The notes below the pieces were generated by a model. That model was given only the letters and a program-made list of their open reading frames with translations, did not search any database and was not told the origin of the DNA. A stretch of DNA of 64,000 nt from an uncultured bacterium (GTDB lineage: Bacteria; Bacillota; Clostridia; Oscillospirales; Oscillospiraceae): assembly GCA_949293245.1 (NCBI GenBank), contig CASFCS010000010.1, forward strand, positions 1 to 64,000, written 5' to 3'. Within the stretch, counting starts at the first letter, position 1, and every line of letters begins with the position of its first letter. The position numbers were made by a program, and so were the translations under genes. This document shows, piece by piece, positions 25,957 through 37,492 of the stretch.

Positions 25957-26768
25957 AAAAGGCCATTGTAAATGTTCCCATCTGCCCCCTCTATCTCCGC
26001 CCCGACCCCCACAGTGAGCTGGCCGACGAGGCCCTGTACGGCATGGTGGTGGAGGTGCTGGAGGAGCCCGCCCCCGGCTGGCGCCGGGTGCGCACCCACT
26101 ACCGGTACGAGGGGTACGCCTCCGCCTCCTGTCTGCTGTACCAGGGGGCCGAAAAGTGGGAGGCCCTGAACCAGCAGGTGATCTTCTATAAAAATACCTG
26201 CGGCGTCCTGTCCGAGCCCTCGGTGCGGGGGTATACCCGGCTGCTCCTGCCCAGAGGGGCCCGGGTGGCCCCGGCGGGAGAGCCCCGGGACGGATGGCAG
26301 AGCGTCATCCTGGCCGACGGCAGCCGGGGCTATATGCAGCGCAGTGTTCTGGGCCCCCTGTACACCGCCCCCTCCCACACGGAGGAGGCCCCCCTGCGCC
26401 GGGCCCTGGTGGACACCGCCATGCTCTACGCCGGCACCCACTACCGCTGGGGGGGCAAGACCCCCCTGGGCATCGACTGCTCGGGGCTGGTGTCCATGGC
26501 CTACATGCTCAACGGCATCCTCATCTACCGGGACGCCCACATCCGCCCCGACTTCCCCATCCGGGAGATCCCCCGGGAGAATATGGCCCCCGGGGACCTG
26601 CTGTTCTTCCCCGGCCACGTGGCCATGTACCTGGGAGAGGGGCGCTACTGCCACTCCACTGGCCGCGCCGGGGACGACGGGTTCGCCGTCAACAGCCTGG
26701 ACCCCGCCGCGCCGGACTACCGCTCCGACCTGGCGGACAGCCTCACCCAGGTAGGCAGTCTCTTTTGA
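25953..26768 (+). CDS. NlpC/P60 endopeptidase with two SH3-like domains (YkfC-like)
   Basis: This 271-aa probable gamma-D-glutamyl-L-diamino acid endopeptidase would free L-Ala-D-Glu for the epimerase at 15.9 kb. Two bacterial SH3-like domains (about 1-62 and 75-135) precede the NlpC/P60 domain with Cys176 (GIDCSGLVSMAY), His222 (FPGHVAMYLG) and His234 (YCHSTGR). It has no signal peptide, like cytoplasmic YkfC. ATG 25953 overlaps the preceding stop (ATGA). It is the last gene of the operon. Confidence 0.92.
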   Translation: MKKAIVNVPICPLYLRPDPHSELADEALYGMVVEVLEEPAPGWRRVRTHYRYEGYASASCLLYQGAEKWEALNQQVIFYKNTCGVLSEPSVRGYTRLLLPRGARVAPAGEPRDGWQSVILADGSRGYMQRSVLGPLYTAPSHTEEAPLRRALVDTAMLYAGTHYRWGGKTPLGIDCSGLVSMAYMLNGILIYRDAHIRPDFPIREIPRENMAPGDLLFFPGHVAMYLGEGRYCHSTGRAGDDGFAVNSLDPAAPDYRSDLADSLTQVGSLF

Positions 26769-26792
26769 CAATTTCAAGATAAAATGGCAGAG

Positions 26793-26827
26793 AAGCTCTG
26801 TATCCGGCAGGGATACAGAGCTTTTTT
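26793..26827 (+). terminator. terminator of the muropeptide operon
   Basis: Arms AAGCTCTGTATCC and GGATACAGAGCTT with a GGCA loop and T-run. It ends the operon cleanly 25 bp after the last stop. Confidence 0.9.
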
Positions 26828-26958
26828 GCCACTATTTTAAAGAAAATACATTTTAAAAGGGGGGTATTTTATGGAAAGATTGACCAAGATACTTCTAGAA
26901 AGCCAAGGGTAAAATAGTGCGTATTGCACATATTACAAGGAAAAAGTTGTGAGTTATG

Positions 26959-26987
26959 TTGTATGGTTACCTGTAACATCATATGAT
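26959..26987 (+). promoter_or_regulatory. promoter of the second peptide transporter operon
   Basis: TTGTAT (26959-26964), 17 bp, TATGAT (26982-26987) in an AT-rich stretch unlike its surroundings. The spacer contains GTTAC-CT-GTAAC (26966-26977), and ATGATATCAT (26983-26992) overlaps the -10. Both are small palindromes that could be operators. Confidence 0.65.
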
Positions 26988-27063
26988 ATCATAATAACAT
27001 AATGGGAAAGGGGGGAGCTTTTGTCCCTTTCCAACATGAATGAGGAAAAAAGGAGAATTGTCT

Positions 27064-28647
27064 ATGAAAAAATTGATCGCTCTTGCCCTCGCGCTGGCCA
27101 TGGTATTTACCTTGGCAGCCTGCACCAACCCCGATTCGGGCGACTCCCAGAACCCCAATCCCAGCGGCAGCACCCCCGGCGGCACCAGCGACACCCTGCG
27201 CCTGGCCCTGTCCACCAACGACGGCTCCACCACTGACGACAAGGTCCCCACCCCCTGGTACAACCGGAACATGGCCACCAACCTGATGTTCCGCAGCCTG
27301 TTCATCGCCGACAGCAGCCTCTCCTCCGTGTCCCCCGACCTGGCGGAGAGCTATACCATCAGCGATGACGGTCTGACCTACACCATCACCCTGAAGGACG
27401 GCCTGAAGTGGTCCGACGGCGAGGCTCTCACCGTGGACGACGTGATCTGGTCCATCGAGACCGCCCAGGCCACCGCCATGATCAACGCCATCTACACCTC
27501 CGCCTTCGCCAAGATCGACACCATCAGCGCCGAGGGCAACGTGATCACCATGACCCTCACCGAGCCCTACTCCGCCATGCTGGACGTGCTGGGCCAGTTC
27601 GCCATCCTGCCCAAGCACTGCCTGGAGGGCGTGGATCCCCTGAACCTGGACACCAACGAGTTCTGGCAGAACCCCGTGACCAACGGCTACTTCGCCATGG
27701 GCGAGCTGAACGTGGGCAACTACTTCACCCTGGTGGTCAACCCCAACTATGAGGGCACCGCTCCCAAGATCCAGAAAGTCACCGTCTCCTTTGTCAACGA
27801 CTTCCTCACCGCCGCCCAGTCCAGCAGCGTGGACTACCTGTACGGCAACGCCACCGACCTGGTGGAGGGCATGGAGTCCCTGACCAACTACACCTCCTAC
27901 GAGGTGGAGGTCCTCTTCTACAAGTACTTCATCTTCAACATGGCCGGCACCGACGGCAAGACCAACGAGGCCATGCAGAATGTGGAAGTGCGCAAGGCCC
28001 TCATCGAGGCCATTGACCGGGCCACCCTGGCCACCCTGTATCCCAGCGCCACCGTCCTCAACTCCGGCGTGCCCAACGAGCACGAGGCCTACAACGGCTT
28101 TGAGTACACCTTCGACGCCGAGAAGGCCAAGGCCGACATCCAGGCTTCCGGCTACGACATGAGCCGCACCCTGCGCATCTGCTACTACAACAACGACCAG
28201 ACCTCCGTGGACCTGATCAACACCATCGTCTACTACCTGCAGCAGGCCGGCCTCACCGTGGAGGCCACCCTCTCCAACGACGGCACCACCGACCTGTTCA
28301 CCACCCGTGAGTACGACATCGGCTTCAAGGGCAAGAGCTCCTTCTCCATCGACGAGTGGTACACCGAGTACGCCAGCGATGACGCCCTGTTCCAGATGAT
28401 CTTCAACGGCGACACCGACTTTGATCCCCTGCTGGCTGAGCTCTCCTCCGCCACCGACACCGCCTCCCGCAACGCCGCTCTGGAGAAGCTCCAGGCTCTG
28501 GAGCAGGAGAAGGTCTACAAGGTGCCCCTGTTCACCGTTGGCAACTACGTATTCATGAGCAACAACGTCAAGCTCCCCGCCGGCACCGAGTTCTGCAACC
28601 CCCTGTACAACTGCGACGTGGACTTCGCCAACTGGGAGCTGGCCTGA
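27064..28647 (+). CDS. peptide-binding lipoprotein of the second ABC importer
   Basis: This 527-aa family-5 solute-binding protein has a lipoprotein signal ending LAAC (Cys20), followed by a Ser/Asn/Pro/Gly linker. The fold signature is LAESYTISDDGLTYTITLKDGLKWSDGEALTVDDVIWS. ATG 27064 is used. It starts the five-gene importer operon. A hairpin with T-run after it should raise its level relative to the permeases. The ligand (di- or oligopeptide, or other) cannot be read from the sequence. Confidence 0.92.
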   Translation: MKKLIALALALAMVFTLAACTNPDSGDSQNPNPSGSTPGGTSDTLRLALSTNDGSTTDDKVPTPWYNRNMATNLMFRSLFIADSSLSSVSPDLAESYTISDDGLTYTITLKDGLKWSDGEALTVDDVIWSIETAQATAMINAIYTSAFAKIDTISAEGNVITMTLTEPYSAMLDVLGQFAILPKHCLEGVDPLNLDTNEFWQNPVTNGYFAMGELNVGNYFTLVVNPNYEGTAPKIQKVTVSFVNDFLTAAQSSSVDYLYGNATDLVEGMESLTNYTSYEVEVLFYKYFIFNMAGTDGKTNEAMQNVEVRKALIEAIDRATLATLYPSATVLNSGVPNEHEAYNGFEYTFDAEKAKADIQASGYDMSRTLRICYYNNDQTSVDLINTIVYYLQQAGLTVEATLSNDGTTDLFTTREYDIGFKGKSSFSIDEWYTEYASDDALFQMIFNGDTDFDPLLAELSSATDTASRNAALEKLQALEQEKVYKVPLFTVGNYVFMSNNVKLPAGTEFCNPLYNCDVDFANWELA

Positions 28648-28707
28648 TCACACTCCCGGCTGACCGGACGGATCCTTTGACTCCCCGGTAGTCTATGCAA
28701 CCACAAT

Positions 28708-28752
28708 GGGGGAGAGACGTGGGTTTGTCCCTGCGTCTCTCCCCGTTTTTCT
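28708..28752 (+). terminator. partial terminator between binding protein and permease
   Basis: Arms GGGGAGAGACG and CGTCTCTCCCC around a 14-base loop, followed by GTTTTT. It lies inside the operon and probably attenuates transcription after the binding-protein gene. Confidence 0.8.
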
Positions 28753-28788
28753 TCTCCTGTGATTTAAGATTGGAGTGAGAGTGAGAGA

Positions 28789-29748
28789 ATGCTGAAGTTT
28801 ATTTTGAAGAAACTCCTTCTGATGATCCCCATGCTGATCGTCATCAGCTTTATCGTGTATTTCGGTCTCCAGCTGACCGGCATCGACCCCATCAACAGCA
28901 TGGTCAGCCCCGAGGTCCTCTCCGCCAACGCCGACCGCATCGACGAGCTGCGGGAGGAGCTGGGCCTTAACGACCCCCTCATCGTCCAGTACGGCCGGTG
29001 GCTGGGAGGCATCCTCACCGGTGACCTGGGCTACGGCCTGGACGGCACCCCCATCGCCCGCACCATCGCCACCCGCCTGCCCTATACCCTTGAGCTGGCG
29101 GGGTACTCCCTGATCCTGTCGGCCATCATCGGCATCGGCATCGGCATCATCTCCGCCATCCGGCAAAACGGCGTCATCGACTACGTGGGCCGGGTGCTGG
29201 CGGTGCTGGGTCAGGCGGTGCCCCAGTTCCTGGTGGGCATTTTGATGATCTGGATCTTTTCCATCAAGCTGGGCTGGTTCCCCGCCAGCAACCGGGTGGA
29301 CCCCATGGCCACCAACGCCTTTGTGGACGCCTTCCTCCACCTGTTTTTGCCCGTGGCCACCCTGACCATCGGCATGGTGGCCGTCCTGATGCGCTACGCC
29401 CGCAACACCATGCTGGACGTGCTCAACTCCGACTACATCAAGACCGCCCGCTCCAAGGGCATCCCCGAGTGGAAGGTCTACCTCAAGCACGGCTTCCGCA
29501 ACGCCATGAAGCCCGTGCTGGTGATTTTGATGTTCCGTATCCCCACCCTCATCGGCGGCTCCGTGGTCATTGAGAGCGTGTTCTCCTACCCCGGCATCGG
29601 CACCACCATGACCAACGCCATCACCTCCAATGACTACCCGGTGGTCATGGTGACCACCCTGATCATCGCCGCCACCATGCTGGTGTGCTCCTTCATGGTG
29701 GACGTGCTCAACGCCCTGCTGGACCCCCGGGTCCGCCTTGGCGAATAA
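28789..29748 (+). CDS. dipeptide/oligopeptide ABC permease (DppB type)
   Basis: This 319-aa integral membrane subunit starts MLKFILKKLLLMIPMLIVISFIVYFGLQLTG. The EAA loop is DYIKTARSKGIPEWKVYLKHGFRNAMKPVL, with the GGSVVIESVFSYPGIG segment typical of DppB. It is followed 18 bases later by its partner permease. No irregularity seen. Confidence 0.94.
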   Translation: MLKFILKKLLLMIPMLIVISFIVYFGLQLTGIDPINSMVSPEVLSANADRIDELREELGLNDPLIVQYGRWLGGILTGDLGYGLDGTPIARTIATRLPYTLELAGYSLILSAIIGIGIGIISAIRQNGVIDYVGRVLAVLGQAVPQFLVGILMIWIFSIKLGWFPASNRVDPMATNAFVDAFLHLFLPVATLTIGMVAVLMRYARNTMLDVLNSDYIKTARSKGIPEWKVYLKHGFRNAMKPVLVILMFRIPTLIGGSVVIESVFSYPGIGTTMTNAITSNDYPVVMVTTLIIAATMLVCSFMVDVLNALLDPRVRLGE

Positions 29749-29766
29749 TCGGGAGGAGGACTGAAT

Positions 29767-30660
29767 ATGGGCAATCAAGCGACAGTAAGCATCAAGGAAC
29801 AAAACAAGAGCGCGGCCTCCTCTCTGCTGAAGAAGAATATCCGCAAGTTCCTCAACAACAAGCTGGCCGTTCTGGGTCTGCTGGTGGTGGTCATCATGCT
29901 GGTGGCCTGCGTGGTGGGGGCCATCATCGGCGTGGACTTCAGCACCCCCCATCTGGACCAGATGAAGAGCGCCCCCAGCGGCACCTATCTCTTCGGCACC
30001 GACACCATCGGCCGGGACCTTTTGTCCCGGGTACTCATCGGCGGATGCTACTCCATCTTCATCGGCGTGTTCTGCGCGGTGGTGTCCTCCGTCATCGGGG
30101 CGGCCCTGGGGGCCGTGGCGGGCTACTTCGGCGGCAAGGTTGACGCGGTGATCGTCCGCATCTCCGAGCTGTTCCAGGCCTTCCCCCAGCTGGTGCTGGT
30201 GATGATGCTGGTGGCCATCCTGAACCAGCGGGGCCTTGGCAATCTGCTGTTCATCTTCGTGGTCACCGGCTGGATGACCACCTTCCGCATGGTGCGCAAC
30301 GAGTACATGTCCCTGAAGAATGAGACCTACGTCAAGGTGTGCGAGGCCTTCGGCATGAGCCGGAGCAACGTGATGTTCAAGCAGATCCTGCCCAACGTCA
30401 TGAGCCCCATCATCGTCTCCACCACCACCAACGTGGCCTACTTCATCCTGCAGGAGGCCTCCCTGTCCTTCATCGGCCTGGGCGTTCAGGACAGCACCCC
30501 CACCTGGGGCAACATCCTCAACGCCGCCAAGTCGCTCCAGGTGGTCACCGAGTCCTGGTGGATCTGGGTGTTCCCCGGCCTGGCGATCACCCTGTTCGTG
30601 CTGGCCATCAACTTCCTGGGCGACGGCCTGCGGGACGTGCTGGACGCCAAGCAGCAGTAA
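29767..30660 (+). CDS. dipeptide/oligopeptide ABC permease (DppC type)
   Basis: This 297-aa partner permease has one N-terminal helix (about 37-57). It carries the YLFGTDTIGRDLLSRVLIGG motif and the EAA loop NETYVKVCEAFGMSRSNVMFKQILPNV, and ends with LSFIGLGVQDSTPTWGNILNAAKS, standard for DppC. The ATPase gene follows after 11 bases. Confidence 0.94.
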   Translation: MGNQATVSIKEQNKSAASSLLKKNIRKFLNNKLAVLGLLVVVIMLVACVVGAIIGVDFSTPHLDQMKSAPSGTYLFGTDTIGRDLLSRVLIGGCYSIFIGVFCAVVSSVIGAALGAVAGYFGGKVDAVIVRISELFQAFPQLVLVMMLVAILNQRGLGNLLFIFVVTGWMTTFRMVRNEYMSLKNETYVKVCEAFGMSRSNVMFKQILPNVMSPIIVSTTTNVAYFILQEASLSFIGLGVQDSTPTWGNILNAAKSLQVVTESWWIWVFPGLAITLFVLAINFLGDGLRDVLDAKQQ

Positions 30661-30671
30661 GGAGGGGCAGT

Positions 30672-31718
30672 ATGGATAACAAAGAAATCATTCTGGACGT
30701 AAAAAATCTGTGTACCACCTTTGTCTCCGACCAGAAGGAGATCCGCATTGTAAAGAACGTGTCCTTCCAGCTCAAGCGGGGCAGCGCCCTGGCAGTGGTG
30801 GGCGAGTCGGGCTGCGGCAAGAGCGTCACCATGAACTCCATCATGCGTTTCCTGGGCCGCAACGCCCGGGTCACCGCCGACAGCATCCAGTACAACGCCC
30901 TGCGGGACGGCAAGGTCACCGAGTACCACCTGGAGAGCATCAAGAAGCCCCACGGGCCCGAGATGCGCTCCCTCCGGGGCCCCGAGATGAGCATGGTGTT
31001 CCAGGACCCCATGTCCTCCCTGAACCCGGTGTACAAGGTGGGGGATCAGGTGGCTGAGAGCCTGATCCAGCACTTCCACCTGAAGAAGGCCGAGGCCCGC
31101 CAGCGGGTGCTGGAGATGTTCCGCAAGCTGGGCATCCCCGACCCCGAGGAGCGCATCGACTGCTACCCCCACCAGTTCTCCGGCGGCATGAAGCAGCGGG
31201 TGGTCATCGCCATCGCCATGATCTGCAACCCGGAGCTCATCATCTGCGACGAGCCCACCACCGCCCTGGACGTGACCATCCAGGCCCAGATCATGGAGCT
31301 GCTCAAGGACATGCAGGTGAAGGACGGCAAGAGCATCATCCTCATCACCCACAACATGGGCCTGGTGGCCGAGATGGCCGACGAGGTGTGCGTCATGTAC
31401 ATGGGCCGGGTGGTGGAGTTCGGCTCCCTGGAGGACGTGTTCGACCGCACCTCCCACCCCTACACCAAGGCCCTGCTGCGCTCGGTGCCGGTGCTGGGCC
31501 TGGCCGACGGCCAGAAGCTGGAGACCATCCCCGGCTCCACCCCCAACCCGGCGGATCTGAAGCCCGGGTGCGAGTTCGCCGACCGGTGCGAGTTCGCCTG
31601 TGACAAGTGCCGCGGCAAGGACATTCCGGCCTACGAGATCAGCCCGGGCCACCGGGTGCGCTGCGTGCTCTACGATACATATCCCCGGGCGGCCGGAGAA
31701 GAGGAGGTGGGCATCTGA
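30672..31718 (+). CDS. peptide ABC transporter ATP-binding subunit (DppD type)
   Basis: This 348-aa ATPase has GESGCGKS, VFQDPMSSLNP, FSGGMKQRVVIAIA, LIICDEPTTALD and ITHNMG, followed by the intact segment that is missing in the paralogue at 22.3 kb. The C-terminal Cys cluster (CEFADRCEFACDKCRGK) is the four-Cys motif that in peptide-importer ATPases can hold an iron-sulphur cluster. It overlaps the next ATPase by TGATG. This copy is complete and may serve as partner for the broken system. Confidence 0.94.
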   Translation: MDNKEIILDVKNLCTTFVSDQKEIRIVKNVSFQLKRGSALAVVGESGCGKSVTMNSIMRFLGRNARVTADSIQYNALRDGKVTEYHLESIKKPHGPEMRSLRGPEMSMVFQDPMSSLNPVYKVGDQVAESLIQHFHLKKAEARQRVLEMFRKLGIPDPEERIDCYPHQFSGGMKQRVVIAIAMICNPELIICDEPTTALDVTIQAQIMELLKDMQVKDGKSIILITHNMGLVAEMADEVCVMYMGRVVEFGSLEDVFDRTSHPYTKALLRSVPVLGLADGQKLETIPGSTPNPADLKPGCEFADRCEFACDKCRGKDIPAYEISPGHRVRCVLYDTYPRAAGEEEVGI

Positions 31719-32746
31719 TGAGTGAGAGCAAGGAGATGATCTTTCAGGTCAGAGGCCTGAAGACCTGGTTCCCCATCACCAAGGGCATGTTCAAGAAGGT
31801 GGTGGGCCACGTGAAGGCCGTGGACGACGTGAGCCTGGACGTGTACCGGGGGGAGACCCTGGGCATCGTGGGCGAGTCGGGCTGCGGCAAATCCACCCTG
31901 GGCAAGACCATGATGATGCTGGAGCGGGCCACCGGCGGCCAGGTCATGTTTAACTACGGCGGCGAGTTCCGGGATATCACCAAGTTCAACGCCCGGGAGA
32001 TGTTCGAGTTCCGGCGGAAGGTGCAGATGGTGTTCCAGGACCCCTACTCCGCCCTCAACCCCCAGAAGAAGATCTACACCTCCTTTGAGGAGCCTTTGAA
32101 GGTCCACGGCATCAAGAGCGAGGCCGAGCGGGAGGCCGTCATGCAGAAGGTGCTCAAGATGGTCAACATCCAGCCCGACTACCTGATGCGCTACCCCCAC
32201 GAGTTCTCCGGCGGCCAGCGCCAGCGCCTGTGTATCGCCCGGGCCCTGGAGGTCATGCCCGAGGTGCTCATCTGCGACGAGCCCGTGTCCGCCCTGGACG
32301 TGTCCATCCAGGCCCAGGTGCTCAACCTGATGAAGGACATCCAGAAGGAGCTCAACCTGACCTACCTGTTCATTGCCCACGACCTGAGCGTGGTGCAGTA
32401 TATGTCCGACCGCATCGTGGTGATGTATCTGGGCAAGATCGTGGAGATCGCGGACTCCCGCGCCCTGTACGACGAGCCTCTCCACCCCTACACCCGGGCG
32501 CTGCTGTCCGCCATTCCCGTGCCGGACATCCACAACACCAAGAAGCGCCAGGTGCTGGAGGGCGAGGTGCCCAGCCCCATCCACAAGCCCAGCGGCTGCG
32601 CGTTCCACAACCGCTGCCCCCACTGCATGGAGATCTGCAAGAGCGTGGACCCCGCCATCGTGCACCACGGGGCCGAGGGCCACATGGTGGCCTGCCACCT
32701 CTACCAGCAGGAGGGCGCCCCGGCCGCCGCGGCCGCTGAGGCATGA
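31718..32746 (+). CDS. peptide ABC transporter ATP-binding subunit (DppF type)
   Basis: This 342-aa ATPase has [45 protein letters not shown] and IAHDLS. It has a C-terminal Cys motif (CAFHNRCPHCMEIC) and an Ala-rich tail. The stop overlaps the start of the flavoprotein gene (ATGA), so transport and that redox enzyme are translated as one unit. Confidence 0.94.
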   Translation: MSESKEMIFQVRGLKTWFPITKGMFKKVVGHVKAVDDVSLDVYRGETLGIVGESGCGKSTLGKTMMMLERATGGQVMFNYGGEFRDITKFNAREMFEFRRKVQMVFQDPYSALNPQKKIYTSFEEPLKVHGIKSEAEREAVMQKVLKMVNIQPDYLMRYPHEFSGGQRQRLCIARALEVMPEVLICDEPVSALDVSIQAQVLNLMKDIQKELNLTYLFIAHDLSVVQYMSDRIVVMYLGKIVEIADSRALYDEPLHPYTRALLSAIPVPDIHNTKKRQVLEGEVPSPIHKPSGCAFHNRCPHCMEICKSVDPAIVHHGAEGHMVACHLYQQEGAPAAAAAEA

Positions 32747-34368
32747 TCCCTGAAATAAGACCGCAATGGCCGGTGTCCTGTGACGTCCTCGTGGCAGGCG
32801 CCGGCATTGCCGGTATTATGGCCGCTCTCGCCGCCGCCCGGGCAGGGCGGTCGGTGGTGCTGGCCAGCGCGGGGGACACCCTGTCGGGCTCCAGCTTCTA
32901 CCCGGGCACCTGGGGGCTGGGCCTCATCGGCCCGGCGGATGAGGCCGACCGGGCGGACCTGGCGGCCACCATTTTGTCCGTGGGCTGCGACATGGCCGAC
33001 CCCGCCCTGGTGGAGCGCTTCGTGGCGGGGATCACCCCCGCCATCCAGGGCATCCGGGACCTGGGGGTGGAGCTCAAAACCGCCCGGGACGGAGACGGGC
33101 GGGACTTTATCCCCTGTTTCGACCACAAGCACCGGGCCTGGAACGGCCTGCTCTTTCCCAGCATGCGCCAGGTACTGCCCAGGCGCCTGGAGGAGCTGGG
33201 GGTGCGCACTCTGCCGGGGGCGGCCCTTCTCTCCCTCCACCGGCACGAGGGGCGGGTGTGCGGTGGGGCCCTCTACAGTCCCCGCCGGGGGCTCATCTCC
33301 GTCTCGGCGGGGGCGGTGGTGCTGGCCACCGGGGGGTGCGGCGGTCTCTTCGCCCACCGGCTCACCACCGGGGACGTGATCTCCACCGGCCACAGCCTGG
33401 CGGTGGAGCAGGGGGCCTCCCTCATCAACCTGGAGTTTATGCAGATGATGCCCGGCTATGTCGCCCCCTGCCCCGGCACCATCTTCAACGAGCGCACCTT
33501 CCGCTATGCCATTTTGCGGGGGCCCGACGGACGGGACCGGCTGGCCCACCGGCCGGACCGGGCGGCCCTGCTGGACCAGCGCTCCGCCCACGGCCCCTTC
33601 ACCAGCCGGCTGGACAGCCGGGCGGTGGACCTGGCCCTGGCGGAGGGGGGGCTGGAGGGCACCCTGGTGGAGTACGACCCCAGCCTGGAGGCGGACATGC
33701 CCGAATTTATCCGCACCTATTTCGACTGGCTGGCCCGGGAAAAGGGGCTCACCCCCCGCCACCCCATCCGCATCGCCCTCTTTGCCCACGCCTCCAACGG
33801 CGGGGTGTACATCCACGGGCCGGGGGAGACCGGCGTGCCCGGGCTGTACGCCTGCGGGGAGGTCACCGGCGGCATGCACGGGGCGGACCGCATCGGCGGG
33901 CTGTCCACCGCCAACGGCCTGGTGTTCGGCGGCCAGGCGGGGGCAGCGGCGGCGGAGTTTGCCGCCGGCTGCGGCGGGGGAGAGGCCCCGGGGCTGGCCC
34001 TGTGGACCATCCCGGATGCGGCCCGGGTCCAGCGGGACCTGCGGGCGCTGATGAGCAGCCGGGCCATGGTGATCCGCCGGGGGCCCCAGCTGGAGGAGGC
34101 CGCCGCCCAGGTGGAGGCCTGGCTGGCCCTGCCCCGGCAGGGGACGGAGGACCTGGCCGCCGCGGCCCTGTCCCGCCAGGTGTACGCCCAGCTGGAGCTG
34201 AGCCTGTGGATGCTGCGTGCCCAGCTCCTCCGGCGGGAAAGCCGGGGGTCCCACTACCGGGCGGACTTCCCCCGGGAGGAAGGGGCCCTGGCCCGACCCA
34301 TTCTGGTAACCAATCACCACGGGGAGGTCCGGGTGGCCCCCGGCGCTCCCTTTGCCAATCCAATGTGA
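32743..34368 (+). CDS. FAD-dependent oxidoreductase of the fumarate reductase/L-aspartate oxidase family
   Basis: This 541-aa flavoprotein has the dinucleotide motif GAGIAG (18-23). It also has the ATGGCGGLF loop, GVYIHGPGETGVPGLYACGEV and GADRIGGLSTANGLVFGGQAG, all typical of SdhA/FrdA/NadB. The helical domain contains RRESRGSHYRADFP, matching the region of the catalytic arginines. No iron-sulphur partner is nearby, so a soluble L-aspartate-oxidase-like or unsaturated-acid reductase activity is possible. No nadA or nadC gene lies adjacent, so NAD synthesis is not supported. Overlap with dppF suggests it acts on an imported compound. Confidence 0.82.
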   Translation: MIPEIRPQWPVSCDVLVAGAGIAGIMAALAAARAGRSVVLASAGDTLSGSSFYPGTWGLGLIGPADEADRADLAATILSVGCDMADPALVERFVAGITPAIQGIRDLGVELKTARDGDGRDFIPCFDHKHRAWNGLLFPSMRQVLPRRLEELGVRTLPGAALLSLHRHEGRVCGGALYSPRRGLISVSAGAVVLATGGCGGLFAHRLTTGDVISTGHSLAVEQGASLINLEFMQMMPGYVAPCPGTIFNERTFRYAILRGPDGRDRLAHRPDRAALLDQRSAHGPFTSRLDSRAVDLALAEGGLEGTLVEYDPSLEADMPEFIRTYFDWLAREKGLTPRHPIRIALFAHASNGGVYIHGPGETGVPGLYACGEVTGGMHGADRIGGLSTANGLVFGGQAGAAAAEFAAGCGGGEAPGLALWTIPDAARVQRDLRALMSSRAMVIRRGPQLEEAAAQVEAWLALPRQGTEDLAAAALSRQVYAQLELSLWMLRAQLLRRESRGSHYRADFPREEGALARPILVTNHHGEVRVAPGAPFANPM

Positions 34369-34379
34369 GGTGTTTTTGT

Positions 34380-36282
<1,903 letters not shown>

Positions 36283-36332
36283 GTGGAGAGAGGGCGGCCG
36301 GCAGTGCCGGCCGCCCCTGTCTGGAGGAGAAT

Positions 36333-37421
36333 ATGGGAGAGTATACCGTATGGGTCTACGCCATCTGCCGGGACGAGGCCCCCTTTGTCCCCCCGTGGAT
36401 GGCCTCCATGGGGGAGGCGGACGGCATCGCCGTGCTGGACACCGGCTCCCGGGACACCACGGCGGAGGATCTGGCGGCCCTGGGGGCCCGGGTGACAAAG
36501 GAGGTCATCTCCCCATGGCGCTTTGACGCCGCCCGCAGCCGCTCCCTGGAGCTGGTGCCGGAGGAGGCGGACATCTGCGTATGCACCGACCTGGACGAGG
36601 TGTTCCGCCCCGGCTGGCGGCAGGCCCTGGAGGCGGCCTGGGCACCGGATGTAAAGCAGCTGCGCTACCCCTACATCTGGAGCTTCAACCCCGACGGCAC
36701 CCCGGGCAGCCAGTTCTGGCAGGAGAAGGTCCACAGCCGTCGGGGCTGGACCTGGGCCGGGGCAGTCCACGAGTGCCTGAAGTGGCAGGGGGAGGGGGAG
36801 CCCCGCCGGGGCTGGGCCCCGGGGGCCCTGCTGGAGCACCACCCCGACCCCCGCAAGTCCCGGGGGCAGTACCTCCCCCTGCTGGAGGTGGCGGCGGCGG
36901 AGGCCCCGGAGGACGACCGCCTGGCCCACTACCTGGGCCGGGAGTACTTCTTTTACGGCCGGTGGGCGGACTGCGTGGGGGAGCTCACACGCCACTTGGC
37001 CCTCCCCCGGGCGGTGTGGGCGGATGAGCGGGCGGCCTCCATGGACTACCTGGCCCGGGCCTGCGCCGCCCTGGGGCGGGAGGAGGAGGCCCGGGGCTGG
37101 TTTCTCCAGGCCATGGCCCAGGCCCCCCACCTGCGGGAGCCCCTGGTGGACTTGGCCTCCTTCCTCATGGAGCGGGGCGAGTGGGACGGGGTGGTGTGGC
37201 TGTGCCGCCGGGCCCTGGCCCTCACCCAGCGGCCCCGGAGCTACCTGTGCCGGGCGGACGCCTGGGGCTGGGCCCCCCATGACCTTTTGAGCCTGGGCCT
37301 CTTTTACACCGGGCGGCGGCGGGAAGCCCTGGAGGAGGCGGAGCGGGCCGCCGCCCTGGCCCCCTGGGACCCCCGGCTGAGGGACAATGTCTCCGTGATC
37401 CGCGCCCGGCTGGAGGGATAA
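36333..37421 (+). CDS. family-2-like glycosyltransferase with TPR-type C-terminus
   Basis: This 362-aa protein has an N-terminal GT-A domain with [25 protein letters not shown] and the metal-binding DLDEVF (about 86-91). The C-terminal half has helical repeats resembling tetratricopeptides ([33 protein letters not shown]). There is no signal or membrane helix. It begins 50 bases after the collagen-like gene, behind a GC hairpin (36292-36317). I infer that it glycosylates the collagen-like protein, as seen for other clostridial and Bacillus collagen-like glycoproteins. Confidence 0.83.
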   Translation: MGEYTVWVYAICRDEAPFVPPWMASMGEADGIAVLDTGSRDTTAEDLAALGARVTKEVISPWRFDAARSRSLELVPEEADICVCTDLDEVFRPGWRQALEAAWAPDVKQLRYPYIWSFNPDGTPGSQFWQEKVHSRRGWTWAGAVHECLKWQGEGEPRRGWAPGALLEHHPDPRKSRGQYLPLLEVAAAEAPEDDRLAHYLGREYFFYGRWADCVGELTRHLALPRAVWADERAASMDYLARACAALGREEEARGWFLQAMAQAPHLREPLVDLASFLMERGEWDGVVWLCRRALALTQRPRSYLCRADAWGWAPHDLLSLGLFYTGRRREALEEAERAAALAPWDPRLRDNVSVIRARLEG

Positions 37422-37424
37422 AAA

Positions 37425-37466
37425 ACGCTCCCCCCGGAACAGCGGCCGCTGTTCCGGGGGGAGCGT
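37425..37466. terminator. bidirectional terminator
   Basis: A perfect 21-bp inverted repeat beginning ACGCTCCCCCCGG lies between two convergent genes, with A/T-rich flanks on both sides. Confidence 0.85.
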
Positions 37467-37492
37467 ATCCTGTTTTACGGAGAGGGCGGCGC

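Noticed and set aside
32743-34368. Assignment as nadB for NAD synthesis
   Set aside because: The family signature fits, but nadA and nadC are absent nearby and the gene is coupled to a peptide importer, so only the broad family is given.
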